DNA from: Planctomycetota bacterium | GTDB lineage: Bacteria > Planctomycetota > PLA2 > JAEUHO01 | Assembly: GCA_029259795.1 (NCBI GenBank) | Contig: JAJDEM010000259.1 | Span: forward strand, 1 to 34,103 | DNA: 34,103 nt | Reading direction: 5' to 3' | Part shown: positions 7,719-15,345 of the stretch, one piece after another | Layout: the number at the start of each line of letters is the position of its first letter | How positions within the stretch are numbered: the stretch's first letter is position 1 | The notes under the pieces: generated by a model | What the model was told of the DNA's origin: nothing | The model's database searches: none | What the model saw: the letters and a program-made list of their open reading frames with translations, nothing else | Position numbers and translations under genes: made by a program

Positions 7719-10124
7719 ATGAGCGCACCCCACGAACCCAACGTGAGCGCGCCCTCTGCCCTCCCCGTCGCAGCCCTGCGTTGGCGCTGCGATGCCGGTT
7801 CCTTCGAGTTCGAGACCACGGCCGATGTAGCGCCGGCCCCGGGCATCGTCGGTCAAGACATCGCAGTCGACGCCCTGCGCTTTGGCCTGGAGACGTCGGC
7901 CCCGGGCCAGCATGTGTTCGTGCGCGGGCTCACCGGCACGGGCCGCGTCTCGCTCGTGCGCGAGCTTCTCAAGACGATCCAACCGTCCTGCGCGCTCGCC
8001 CCGGACCGGTGCTACGTCTACAACTTCCGCCAGCCGGATCGGCCGCGCCTCCTGACCCTGCCCCGGAGCCAGGGCGAGACCTTCCGTCGGTTGGTCGACG
8101 CCGTCATCACGTTCATCCAGAAGGAGATGGCCGAGGCCCTTGCGTCAGACGACGTGAAGGCGCAGACCGGCGACGTCGAGAAGCAGACTGGCGAAGCCAT
8201 GAAGGTGGCGGCGAAGCCCTTCGAGGATGCGCTTCGCGAGGCGGGCTTCATGGTGCTGCGGATTGCCGCCGGCCAAGGCCAGCGCCAGGTGATCGTTCCG
8301 GTCATCGACGGCGAGCCCGCGCCGCCCGATCGAATCGAGGCGCTGCGCCGCGAGGGCAAGCTCAGCGAAGAGGACGTCGAAGCGCAGCAGGAAAAGATCG
8401 AAGCGTTCGGCGAGCAGATGCAGGCGGTCGGCGAGCGCATGCAGGAGATCCACGCCCAACGGATCGCCTCGTTGGAACGCCTGATCACGGATCAGGCCCG
8501 CGAGCTCCTCGAGACGGCGCTCGCACCGGTTCGCCGCGCGTTTCCGGCGGAGGACGTGCATGCGTTTCTCGATGCGCTGGTCGAAGACCTCGTGACGCAG
8601 CGCCTTGGCGAGTTGGCTGGCGATGCGCGCTTTGTCGAGCGGTATCGCGTCAACGTCATCGCCTACCACGAGCCTGGCGAGGGCTGCCCCGCCATCAGCG
8701 AGCAGTCGCCCTCGGTGCAGTCACTGCTCGGGACCATCGATCGCTCGTTGGACCCGGACGACGACGTCAGTGCCCCCCAGATGATGATCCGCGCTGGATC
8801 CCTGCTGCGCGCCGACGGCGGCTTCCTGGTCGTGGAGGGACGCGACCTCGTCATGGAGCCGGGCGCGTGGCGTTCGCTCGTTCGCACGCTCCGTAGCCAG
8901 ACGATCGAGCTGGTGCCGCCCAGCATGCCCGGGCCGTGGCGCGTGCCGGCACTCAAGCCGGATCCGATTCCCGTCACGCTGAAGATCATCATGCTCGGCG
9001 ACGCGGGCCTCTACTACGCGCTCGACGCACAGGACTCCGACTTCCGCGACTACTTCAAGGTCCTCTCCGACTTCGAGTCCACGCTGCCCCGCGACGCCGC
9101 CAGCCTCGGCCACTACGCGAGCGTGCTGGCGCGCATTGCAAGCGAGGCGGAGATGCGGCCGCTCGATCGGACCGGCGTCGCGGCGCTGTGTGAGCATGGC
9201 GCGCGGATTGCCGCACAGACGGATCGCTTGACGGCGCGCTTCGGCCGACTGGCAGACATCGCTCGCGAGGCGGGCTATCTCGCCGATCGGACGGATGCGC
9301 CCACGATCACCGGGAAGCACGTGATCGAGGCGGTGCTGCGTACGAAGTCCCGTGCGGACCTTCCGGCTCGGCGCTTCCGCGAGATGATCGGGCGCGGCGT
9401 CATCCGAGTGCAGACGCATGGCGAGGCGGTGGGCCAGATCAACGGCCTCGCCGTCATGTCGGCCGGACCGTTGACGTACGGCTTCCCCAATCGCATCACG
9501 GCGACGATCGGCGCGGGTACCGCAGGCACGATCAACATCGACCGGGAGGCGGAGCTCAGTGGCGCGATCCATACGAAGGGCTTCTACATTCTCGGCGGAC
9601 TGCTGCGCTATCTGCTACGCACTGATCACCCGCTGGCCTTCAGTGCCTCGATCGCGTTCGAGCAGAGCTACGGCGGGATCGACGGTGACTCGGCCTCCGG
9701 GGCCGAGATGTGCTGTTTGCTCAGCGCCCTGACCGACCTGCCCCTCAACCAGGGGCTTGCGATGACCGGCGCGATCGATCAGGTCGGCAGCATCCTGCCC
9801 ATTGGCGGCGTGAACGAGAAGATCGAAGGCTACTTCGACGCCTGTCGCGAGTGCGGGCCGCTGACGGGTACGCAGGGAGTCATCATCCCGTTGACGAACG
9901 CGGGGGACTTGATGCTGCGCCACGATGTCGTCGAGGCCTGTGAGGCCGGCCAGTTCGGGATCTACCCGGTCGATACGATCCACCAGGCGCTGGCGTTGTT
10001 CACGGGGCGCGACGCGGGCGCACGCGACGACGCGGGGAACTACCCCGCGGAGTCGGTGCTCGGGCTCGCGGTCAGCCGGGCGCACGCGTACTGGGAGATG
10101 GCCATCCGCCGCAGCGAGGCTTGA
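7719..10124 (+). CDS. Lon-like ATP-dependent protease (AAA_32 / Lon C-terminal protease)
   Basis: This protein has 801 residues. The ATG at 7719 is preceded by GGAGGA eight bases upstream; the ORF-track start (7458) lies in the antisense of the lipoprotein. The N-terminal region has an AAA-type nucleotide site, GLTGTGRV (70-77), with Arg where the Walker A lysine would be. This substitution is, to my recollection, usual in the AAA_32 branch. A charged helical insert spans about 180-290. A Walker-B-like segment follows (ADGGFLVVEGRDL). The C-terminal third is a Lon protease domain: GDSAS has Ser658 and GGVNEKIEG has Lys701. Their 43-residue spacing equals that of the E. coli Lon Ser679/Lys722 dyad, so proteolysis is likely intact. 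It lacks the Lon substrate-binding N-domain. A soluble cytoplasmic role in protein quality control is inferred. Confidence 0.9.
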   Translation: MSAPHEPNVSAPSALPVAALRWRCDAGSFEFETTADVAPAPGIVGQDIAVDALRFGLETSAPGQHVFVRGLTGTGRVSLVRELLKTIQPSCALAPDRCYVYNFRQPDRPRLLTLPRSQGETFRRLVDAVITFIQKEMAEALASDDVKAQTGDVEKQTGEAMKVAAKPFEDALREAGFMVLRIAAGQGQRQVIVPVIDGEPAPPDRIEALRREGKLSEEDVEAQQEKIEAFGEQMQAVGERMQEIHAQRIASLERLITDQARELLETALAPVRRAFPAEDVHAFLDALVEDLVTQRLGELAGDARFVERYRVNVIAYHEPGEGCPAISEQSPSVQSLLGTIDRSLDPDDDVSAPQMMIRAGSLLRADGGFLVVEGRDLVMEPGAWRSLVRTLRSQTIELVPPSMPGPWRVPALKPDPIPVTLKIIMLGDAGLYYALDAQDSDFRDYFKVLSDFESTLPRDAASLGHYASVLARIASEAEMRPLDRTGVAALCEHGARIAAQTDRLTARFGRLADIAREAGYLADRTDAPTITGKHVIEAVLRTKSRADLPARRFREMIGRGVIRVQTHGEAVGQINGLAVMSAGPLTYGFPNRITATIGAGTAGTINIDREAELSGAIHTKGFYILGGLLRYLLRTDHPLAFSASIAFEQSYGGIDGDSASGAEMCCLLSALTDLPLNQGLAMTGAIDQVGSILPIGGVNEKIEGYFDACRECGPLTGTQGVIIPLTNAGDLMLRHDVVEACEAGQFGIYPVDTIHQALALFTGRDAGARDDAGNYPAESVLGLAVSRAHAYWEMAIRRSEA

Positions 10125-10129
10125 TCCGG

Positions 10130-11620
10130 CTAGGGCGCGACTTGGGTGATGCGATAGATGCCCGAGAACGTAGAGACGTAGAGCGAGCCGTCGGTCGCCA
10201 TGCAGACATCCAGCGGGTGGTTCGACGACGCGGAGAGCTTGAAGCGGGCAAACTCGTCCTCGCTGTCGATGTCGGTGAAGGCGGCACCCGACATCACGAA
10301 GCGTCGGATGGCATGGTCGTCGTAGGACGCCATGAAGAGGTTGTTGTTGTAGGCGGCGCCCCAGCCCGTCCCGTCGTGCCAGCAGAGCGCGGTCGGCACG
10401 ATGACGGTCTGGTAGTTGCGGATCCGGAACCCGGTGGGTGGAGGCGGATTGCCGCCCCACTCGAAGTTCATTCCGGCTTGCAGGAAGTTGAGCTCGTCAT
10501 CCGCGGCGGGGCCATTGTCCACACCGAACAGGCCTCCGGTCGCCGGGTGCACCGCGAGACCGAACGTGTTGCGTAGCCCGCGGCACCACTCGGGATCGGC
10601 GGGCGTCGGATTGCCTGCGGCAGGGGCCGCCGGCAGGGTGCTGACGTCGTACCGGAGGATCTTGCCTGCGAGTGACGTCGAGCTCGGGGCTTGGGCGTTG
10701 GCGGCATTCTGCACGTCACCGAGGCTCACGAAGAGTGCGCCGCTCGCGTCGAACAGGATCTCGCCGCCGTTGTTCACCCCGCCCGGAACCGTGACCGGCA
10801 GGTTGTCGAGGACGATGCCCTCGTTGGTTCCGATGTTGTTCACATCCGTGTAGCGCAGCACGCGGATGCGGTCGACGGTCATCGCCATCGCGTCCGCGGG
10901 GGTGCAGGCGAGAACGTAGACATGCCCACTCGTGCCGTAGTCGGGCGCTAGCGTGAGCCCGAGCAATCCCATGTGGCCGTTCTGCAAGACGTTCAGCGTC
11001 ACGAACGGTGTCGGGAGAAGGCCGGTCCCCGGGCCGGTGCCCGGCACGAAGACGCGTACGTTCCCCGTGTCGACCTCGAGGTAGAGGATGCGTCCATCGG
11101 GGGTGCGCGCGAACTTTGCGATCTTCGCGGGTGTCGGCGCGCCGGGCTCGAGCACGACCTCTGCATTGAAGCCCTCCTCCAAGAACTCCATGGCGGCGGG
11201 GAGAGCGGCCCCGACCGTGATCGTCACGGCAGCGGTGGTCTGGCCGGCTGCGTTGCTCGCTGTGACCGTGTGGACCGTCGCGCCCGCTTCGGCGGTCGGC
11301 GTGCCGCTGATCGCGCCCGTTGTGCTGCTCAACGCAAGTCCCGCGGGTAGCGCGGGGGTCACACTCCACGTCGTCACAGCCCCACCCTGCACGGTGGGCA
11401 CGTTCGGCGCGATGGCCGCGCCGTCGCGATAGAACACCGGCGAGTCGGGGTACTGCAGGTTGGACGGGGCGCTCGGCGGCGGGGGTGTGCCGGAGCCCCC
11501 GCCGCCGCCGCACGCGATCGTCAAGGCGAGCAGCGGGGCGAACGAGAGCATCGCCGCCGCGCGGAGCCAGAGGGCGCAAGCCCGGCCGGGCTGCGTGGAA
11601 TCGGACGGGGGGTTGTTCAT
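10130..11620 (-). CDS. Lipoprotein with Ig domain and glucose/sorbosone dehydrogenase-type beta-propeller
   Basis: This protein has 496 residues. A signal peptide ends in a lipobox (LTIACGGGGG, Cys37), followed by a Gly/Pro linker. A putative Ig domain of the He_PIG type comes next (about 50-140; PALPAGLALSSTTGAISGTP is its hallmark). The rest is a six-bladed propeller of the PQQ-dependent sugar dehydrogenase family, with GLLGLTLAPDYGTSGHVYV and RNTFGLAVHPATGGLFGVDNG. Family members oxidise sugars with PQQ or only share the fold; cofactor ligands cannot be confirmed by eye. The product would sit on the outside of a membrane. It is the last gene of a three-gene minus-strand unit, 44 bases after the DUF1501 gene, and stops five bases from the convergent protease gene. 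Its Ig module is clearly related to that of the DUF1800 protein. Confidence 0.88.
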   Translation of the reverse strand: MNNPPSDSTQPGRACALWLRAAAMLSFAPLLALTIACGGGGGSGTPPPPSAPSNLQYPDSPVFYRDGAAIAPNVPTVQGGAVTTWSVTPALPAGLALSSTTGAISGTPTAEAGATVHTVTASNAAGQTTAAVTITVGAALPAAMEFLEEGFNAEVVLEPGAPTPAKIAKFARTPDGRILYLEVDTGNVRVFVPGTGPGTGLLPTPFVTLNVLQNGHMGLLGLTLAPDYGTSGHVYVLACTPADAMAMTVDRIRVLRYTDVNNIGTNEGIVLDNLPVTVPGGVNNGGEILFDASGALFVSLGDVQNAANAQAPSSTSLAGKILRYDVSTLPAAPAAGNPTPADPEWCRGLRNTFGLAVHPATGGLFGVDNGPAADDELNFLQAGMNFEWGGNPPPPTGFRIRNYQTVIVPTALCWHDGTGWGAAYNNNLFMASYDDHAIRRFVMSGAAFTDIDSEDEFARFKLSASSNHPLDVCMATDGSLYVSTFSGIYRITQVAP

Positions 11621-11664
11621 CGTGGTGCCAGAGGGGTGGGGGGGCGGTCGGGCGAGGCGGCGTC

Positions 11665-12966
11665 CTAGACGTAGCCGAGGGTCGTGTTGATGTCCTGGAC
11701 TTCGGGGAAGACAGCCGCGCCATTGCCACCGAGGTGGTTCGTGACGGCCTCGCGGAAGATGTCGCGGTAGTCGAGCTCGTAGTGGAGCCAGTTCTGCCCC
11801 GAGATGTCGGTCTCCGTGATCTCCGGTCCGTAGAGGCGCGTTCCGGCCGTCAGTCCTCCGCCGAGGGCGAAGAATATGTTGCCGTGGCCGTGGTCGGTGC
11901 CGTTCGAGCCATTCTCGAAGTTGCGCCGGCCGAACTCAGACGAGACGAGAATCAGCATGTCGTTCCACACGCCCATCTCCTTGCAGTCGTCCACGAAGGT
12001 CCCGAGCGCGTCGTCAAGGCGCGTCATGAGGTTGGCTTGGTTGCCTGCTTCGTTGCCCTGCGCGCCATGCGTGTCCCAGCCGCCAAAGCCGGTCATGAAC
12101 AGCCGCGTCTCGAAGCCGCCCCGGATGAGGACGGCCGCGTCGCGTAGGTAGCGCCCCGGTGTATTCGTGGGGTAGAGGCCCGCGAACGAAGAGCCCGTCG
12201 TGGGATCCTCGTAGTCGCTGACCGCCTGCTGGATCTGGCCCGAGAGCTGGACGCCTTGATCCAACGCATTCTTGGCTTCGGTGGTCAGCGTGTCGCCCGA
12301 GAAGCTCTGCAGCACGTTGCTCAGGGCCGCAAGGCGGTGGGCATGGTCCGGGTCGCTGATGCTCGCGCTCGAGAAGTCGAAGCTCGAGAGGGAGCCGACC
12401 ATGAACGGGTTGGAACTGCCGCCCTCGAACTCAAGCGGTCGGCCTACGCCGATCGCCGCTGCGCCGAGCGGCGTGGGGGCGTGCAACTGCGCGTAGCGCG
12501 CCACCCAGCCGCTCGGGTCGATGCCCAGCGGCTCGAAGTCGCCGCGCACGCCCCAGCTGTGGATGTCCTGGCTGATGAAGTGGCTGAGGTTCTGGTTGGG
12601 GTAGCCCACCATGCGGAAGGCGCAGGCCTCACCGCTGCCAAACAGCCCTGCCATGTTGCTCAGCGCCGGATGCAGCGCGTAGTCGGTCTCGCCGATGCTC
12701 AATGCGTTGGCGGGATCGATGCGGATCGTGGGCCGTAGCGAGTGGTAGGCGCTGTTGGTGACCGGCACCAGCATGTTCAGCCCGTCGTAGCCGCCGAACC
12801 CGAACATGGAGACGAGGCGTCGATGGTTGGCCATCGGCGCACCGCTGGCTTCCGGCAGAAGGCCGCGCCCGAAGGAGCCGAGCGCTGCGACGCCGGCTCC
12901 GGCGAGGGTGTAGCGCAGGATGTCGCGCCGAGTGATGTTCTTGGGGAGATGCTTCTTGTTGCACAT
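11665..12966 (-). CDS. DUF1501 family protein with Tat-type signal
   Basis: This protein has 433 residues, near the usual family length. The N-terminus carries a twin-arginine type leader (NITRRDILRYTLAGAGVAALG), so it is probably exported folded. DUF1501 proteins resemble alkaline phosphatase/sulfatase folds and are common in Planctomycetota. Visible family segments are FGFGGYDGLNMLVP near residue 54, the middle block GGFETRLFMTGFGGWDTHGAQ, and LVSSEFGRRNFENGSNGTDHGHGN, in which the His/Asp-rich block is typical of the metal site. The start has AAAGGAGC seven bases upstream. Only 17 bases separate it from the upstream DUF1800 stop. DUF1800 and DUF1501 genes are nearly always paired; their biochemical role is not established. 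Confidence 0.93.
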   Translation of the reverse strand: MCNKKHLPKNITRRDILRYTLAGAGVAALGSFGRGLLPEASGAPMANHRRLVSMFGFGGYDGLNMLVPVTNSAYHSLRPTIRIDPANALSIGETDYALHPALSNMAGLFGSGEACAFRMVGYPNQNLSHFISQDIHSWGVRGDFEPLGIDPSGWVARYAQLHAPTPLGAAAIGVGRPLEFEGGSSNPFMVGSLSSFDFSSASISDPDHAHRLAALSNVLQSFSGDTLTTEAKNALDQGVQLSGQIQQAVSDYEDPTTGSSFAGLYPTNTPGRYLRDAAVLIRGGFETRLFMTGFGGWDTHGAQGNEAGNQANLMTRLDDALGTFVDDCKEMGVWNDMLILVSSEFGRRNFENGSNGTDHGHGNIFFALGGGLTAGTRLYGPEITETDISGQNWLHYELDYRDIFREAVTNHLGGNGAAVFPEVQDINTTLGYV

Positions 12967-12983
12967 GGTCTTGCTCCTTTCGT

Positions 12984-14891
12984 TCAGCGCGTCTGGTAGG
13001 TGGGGTGTTGGGCGAGGATCCAGAGGAGGCCGCGGGCACGCTCCTCTGCGGTGGTGGGATCGCCCGCGGGATCAAACGGATCCGGCGTGACGGTGCCGCC
13101 TCCATCCCGCTCCGTGTCGAGGTAGGTCACCAACTCGGTACGCTCCGGTGTCGAGAGCACGACTTGGAGGCGCTCGGTGAAGGAGTCGACCGTCGCCCCG
13201 GCATCCGCCGTGGGCGTCGGGAGAAGCTGCAGTGCGTTGATTCCGAGGCTGGCTTGGATGCCCTGGGCCTGCTCGGTCACATAGTTGAGTAGGTTGGCGC
13301 GGTCGACCATCCCCTGGGCGGAGAGCCACTGCGTGCCCCCCGGCCAGCCATCGACGGTGGGTGGCTGGGTTGGGCGATGCCCCATGAGCACCAGCACCCG
13401 GTCGATCTGTACGGGATCACCGATGAGGTTGGTTGCGCGCATGAAGCCGGTGATGTGCTCGACCGGTCCCTTCACGAAACCCACGCGGGCGAGCGACGAG
13501 AAGAACGCCTCCGACTGGAAGAGCTTCATGAGGACGGGCTTGAGTTCCCAGCCGCCGGAGCGCAGGTCGTCTGCGAGTTCATCGATGACGTTCTGCGGCG
13601 GGTTGGCGTAGCAGAAGTACTGCAGGAGCGAGCGCACGATCCACTGCCCGACGCGACTCACGCCGGTGGCTGCTTCGTTCGTTCCCAAGACGATGTCGAC
13701 CATCTGGTCGTACTCGTCGACCTCGCCCGGACCCGGTGTCTGCGCCGGGATGGTCACGCCGAGCACGGTCTTCTCCGTGTGGTCGTGGCGGTTGACGTCG
13801 AACTCGATGAAGTTCTTTCCGGTCATCGAGTCGAACCGCTGGCGGTAGCCCGTGAAGGCGCGCGCGGCTTCCTCGATGTCTGTCTGGGTGTACTCGATGT
13901 CGACACCCAGACAGAAGAGCTCCAGGAACTCGCGGCCGAAGTTCTCGTTCGGCTCGCCGTCCACATTGCTGATGCCGTCGAGCCAGACGAGCATCGTGGG
14001 GTCCCGCGCCATGTCGATCAGCAGGGTGCGGAGATTGCCCGCCCCGCCGTGCCGCCACAGGTTCACATGGTCGATGAAGTAGTGGCTGTTGGCGCTGCCG
14101 AGGACCGACGTCGATGCGGCGAAGTGCTCGTGCCAGTGGAACGCGAGGTTCTCCTGGAAGGGGTTTTGGTTGAGCATGATCATGTACAGCCACCAGCGGG
14201 CGAGATCAGATGCCGAGGGAAACTCGCCGTTGGGGTCGTTTGCGTCGATGAGGTAGGCATTGCGCGCGTCGGTCTCGAGCGTGGTCGTGTCGGCGAACGA
14301 GGTCATGGCGTCGACATAGGCCGCGAGGCCGAGCTGGCCGAGCGCGTCGTAGTGGGCCTGGCTGAACCCCAGGTGGGTTCGATCGAGGAAGTAGCGCAGA
14401 TCGGCGTCGGTGATCGTCGCCTTGGGCGCGAGCGACTTCGACTCCGTCCACAACACCTCGAGGGTCACCGTGCTCGATGTCTGGCCCTCGCTGTTGCTCG
14501 CCGTCACGACGTAGCCGGTCGACGGCGCGGGCATGAGGGGCGTCCCCTGGATGGTGCCGCTCGCGTCGAGGGAGAGCCCCGGCGGCAGCGCAGGCGCCGA
14601 GACCCAGGTCGTGGGATCGCCGCCGGTCCAGCTGGCTGTGTTCGGGGTGATGGGTGCGTCGGTGCGGTAGGTCGCGGGCGACGACGCGAATGAGAGATTG
14701 GCCGGGGCGTTGCCCGCCGGCGGGGGCGTGCCGCCGCCGCCGCCGCCACAACCAAGCAGGGCGAGGCCGGGGAGGAGGAGCAGCAGGAGGCAGGCCTGGC
14801 GCATGCCTCTACGTAGGTAGGTGGCGGGCCGGTTCAGGGCATGCCGTTTCGGAATCGGTAGCGCGGAGCTGCGCATGCGGGGAGTCTGCAT
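12984..14891 (-). CDS. DUF1800 family lipoprotein with N-terminal Ig domain
   Basis: This protein has 635 residues. The ATG at 14891 has GGAGG seven bases upstream and is preferred; an inner ATG at 14804 would also leave a full signal peptide. The leader ends in a lipobox (LPGLALLGCGGGG), then a Gly/Pro linker and an Ig-type domain (about 60-145; PALPPGLSLDASGTIQGTP). The DUF1800 part follows: RYFLDRTHLGFSQAHYDAL, NLAFHWHEHFAAS, and GEPNENFGREFLELFCLG with TDIEEAARAFTGYR, the most conserved family block. Family function is unknown. It is the first gene of the DUF1800-DUF1501-sugar dehydrogenase unit. The 450-base upstream interval has no gene and probably holds the promoter and leader. Confidence 0.93.
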   Translation of the reverse strand: MQTPRMRSSALPIPKRHALNRPATYLRRGMRQACLLLLLLPGLALLGCGGGGGGTPPPAGNAPANLSFASSPATYRTDAPITPNTASWTGGDPTTWVSAPALPPGLSLDASGTIQGTPLMPAPSTGYVVTASNSEGQTSSTVTLEVLWTESKSLAPKATITDADLRYFLDRTHLGFSQAHYDALGQLGLAAYVDAMTSFADTTTLETDARNAYLIDANDPNGEFPSASDLARWWLYMIMLNQNPFQENLAFHWHEHFAASTSVLGSANSHYFIDHVNLWRHGGAGNLRTLLIDMARDPTMLVWLDGISNVDGEPNENFGREFLELFCLGVDIEYTQTDIEEAARAFTGYRQRFDSMTGKNFIEFDVNRHDHTEKTVLGVTIPAQTPGPGEVDEYDQMVDIVLGTNEAATGVSRVGQWIVRSLLQYFCYANPPQNVIDELADDLRSGGWELKPVLMKLFQSEAFFSSLARVGFVKGPVEHITGFMRATNLIGDPVQIDRVLVLMGHRPTQPPTVDGWPGGTQWLSAQGMVDRANLLNYVTEQAQGIQASLGINALQLLPTPTADAGATVDSFTERLQVVLSTPERTELVTYLDTERDGGGTVTPDPFDPAGDPTTAEERARGLLWILAQHPTYQTR

Positions 14892-15345
14892 CGTGGTGCC
14901 TCCGGGGCTCGTGCACGGCGGTCTCGGGGTTCCGGACCGGCGTTGGGGGGTCTACTCGGGTGCGCTCGCTGAGCATCTGGAGCCCTAGGCTCGCAAGATG
15001 GCTGCTGTTGGCGGCGGGTCTTTTGTGTGCAAGGCGATCACGCGTAGGTCCGTGTGCCCACGCGCCAGAACTGGCGTAGGCAACACGATCCTCGGAAGCG
15101 GAATCGCCCGGCGCACCCGTGGTCCCCCCTGGGGCGTGCCGGTCATGCTTAGCTTTACCCGCGAGGAGGCGGACAGGTTTCCCTACGTTTTTCGATTTCT
15201 CGTAAGGCATGGCTTACGGGCACTCCGGTAACGCTGCAGCCACCCCGGGGCCTCGATCTCACCAGAGGCCCTTCGACCGGGCGGCGCGTCGCCCTCAAGG
15301 TGGAAGTGGGGCGCGTCGCAAGCTGGAACAGGTACCCTCGGGCCG
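14892..15345. other. Non-coding interval with several dyad sequences
   Basis: No convincing gene is seen here; the ORFs in this stretch have shadow-like composition. The interval separates the divergent DUF1800 operon and the aminopeptidase gene, so it should contain both promoters. It holds at least four inverted repeats: GAGCC-CTA-GGCTC (14980-14992), CGCCAG-AA-CTGGCG (15063-15076), CCGGCGCAC paired with GTGCCGG (15108-15116 with 15136-15142), and CGTAAG-GCATGG-CTTACG (15201-15218). It is locally less GC-rich around 15180-15215. A long 5' leader on the minus strand with folded RNA is possible, but no known riboswitch family is assigned. Confidence 0.6.
15201..15218. promoter_or_regulatory. 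18-bp imperfect palindrome, candidate operator
   Basis: CGTAAGGCATGGCTTACG reads the same on both strands except for one G/G mismatch pair flanking the central CATG. It lies in the AT-richer part of the divergent intergenic interval, 310 bases upstream of the DUF1800 start and 128 bases upstream of the aminopeptidase start. A regulator-binding role is inference only; a terminator is unlikely because no T-tract follows on either strand. Confidence 0.35.

Noticed and set aside
13377-14693. Long plus-strand ORFs such as 13377-14693, 22994-24883 and the minus-strand 15709-18105
   Set aside because: They are shadows of real genes on the opposite strand, with arginine/alanine/glycine-rich composition and no domains, as expected in GC-rich DNA.
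15130-15200. A c-di-GMP-I (GEMM) riboswitch on the minus strand
   Set aside because: Short matches to the 5' core (GGGAAACC, AAAGCTA) exist, but the GNRA hairpin and the 3' GGUAGC...GGGUUACC part are missing. Kept only as a weak remark.
14809-15210. 133-residue minus-strand ORF in the intergenic gap
   Set aside because: No domain, signal or ribosome site; low-complexity composition of an out-of-frame read; overlaps the DUF1800 start.
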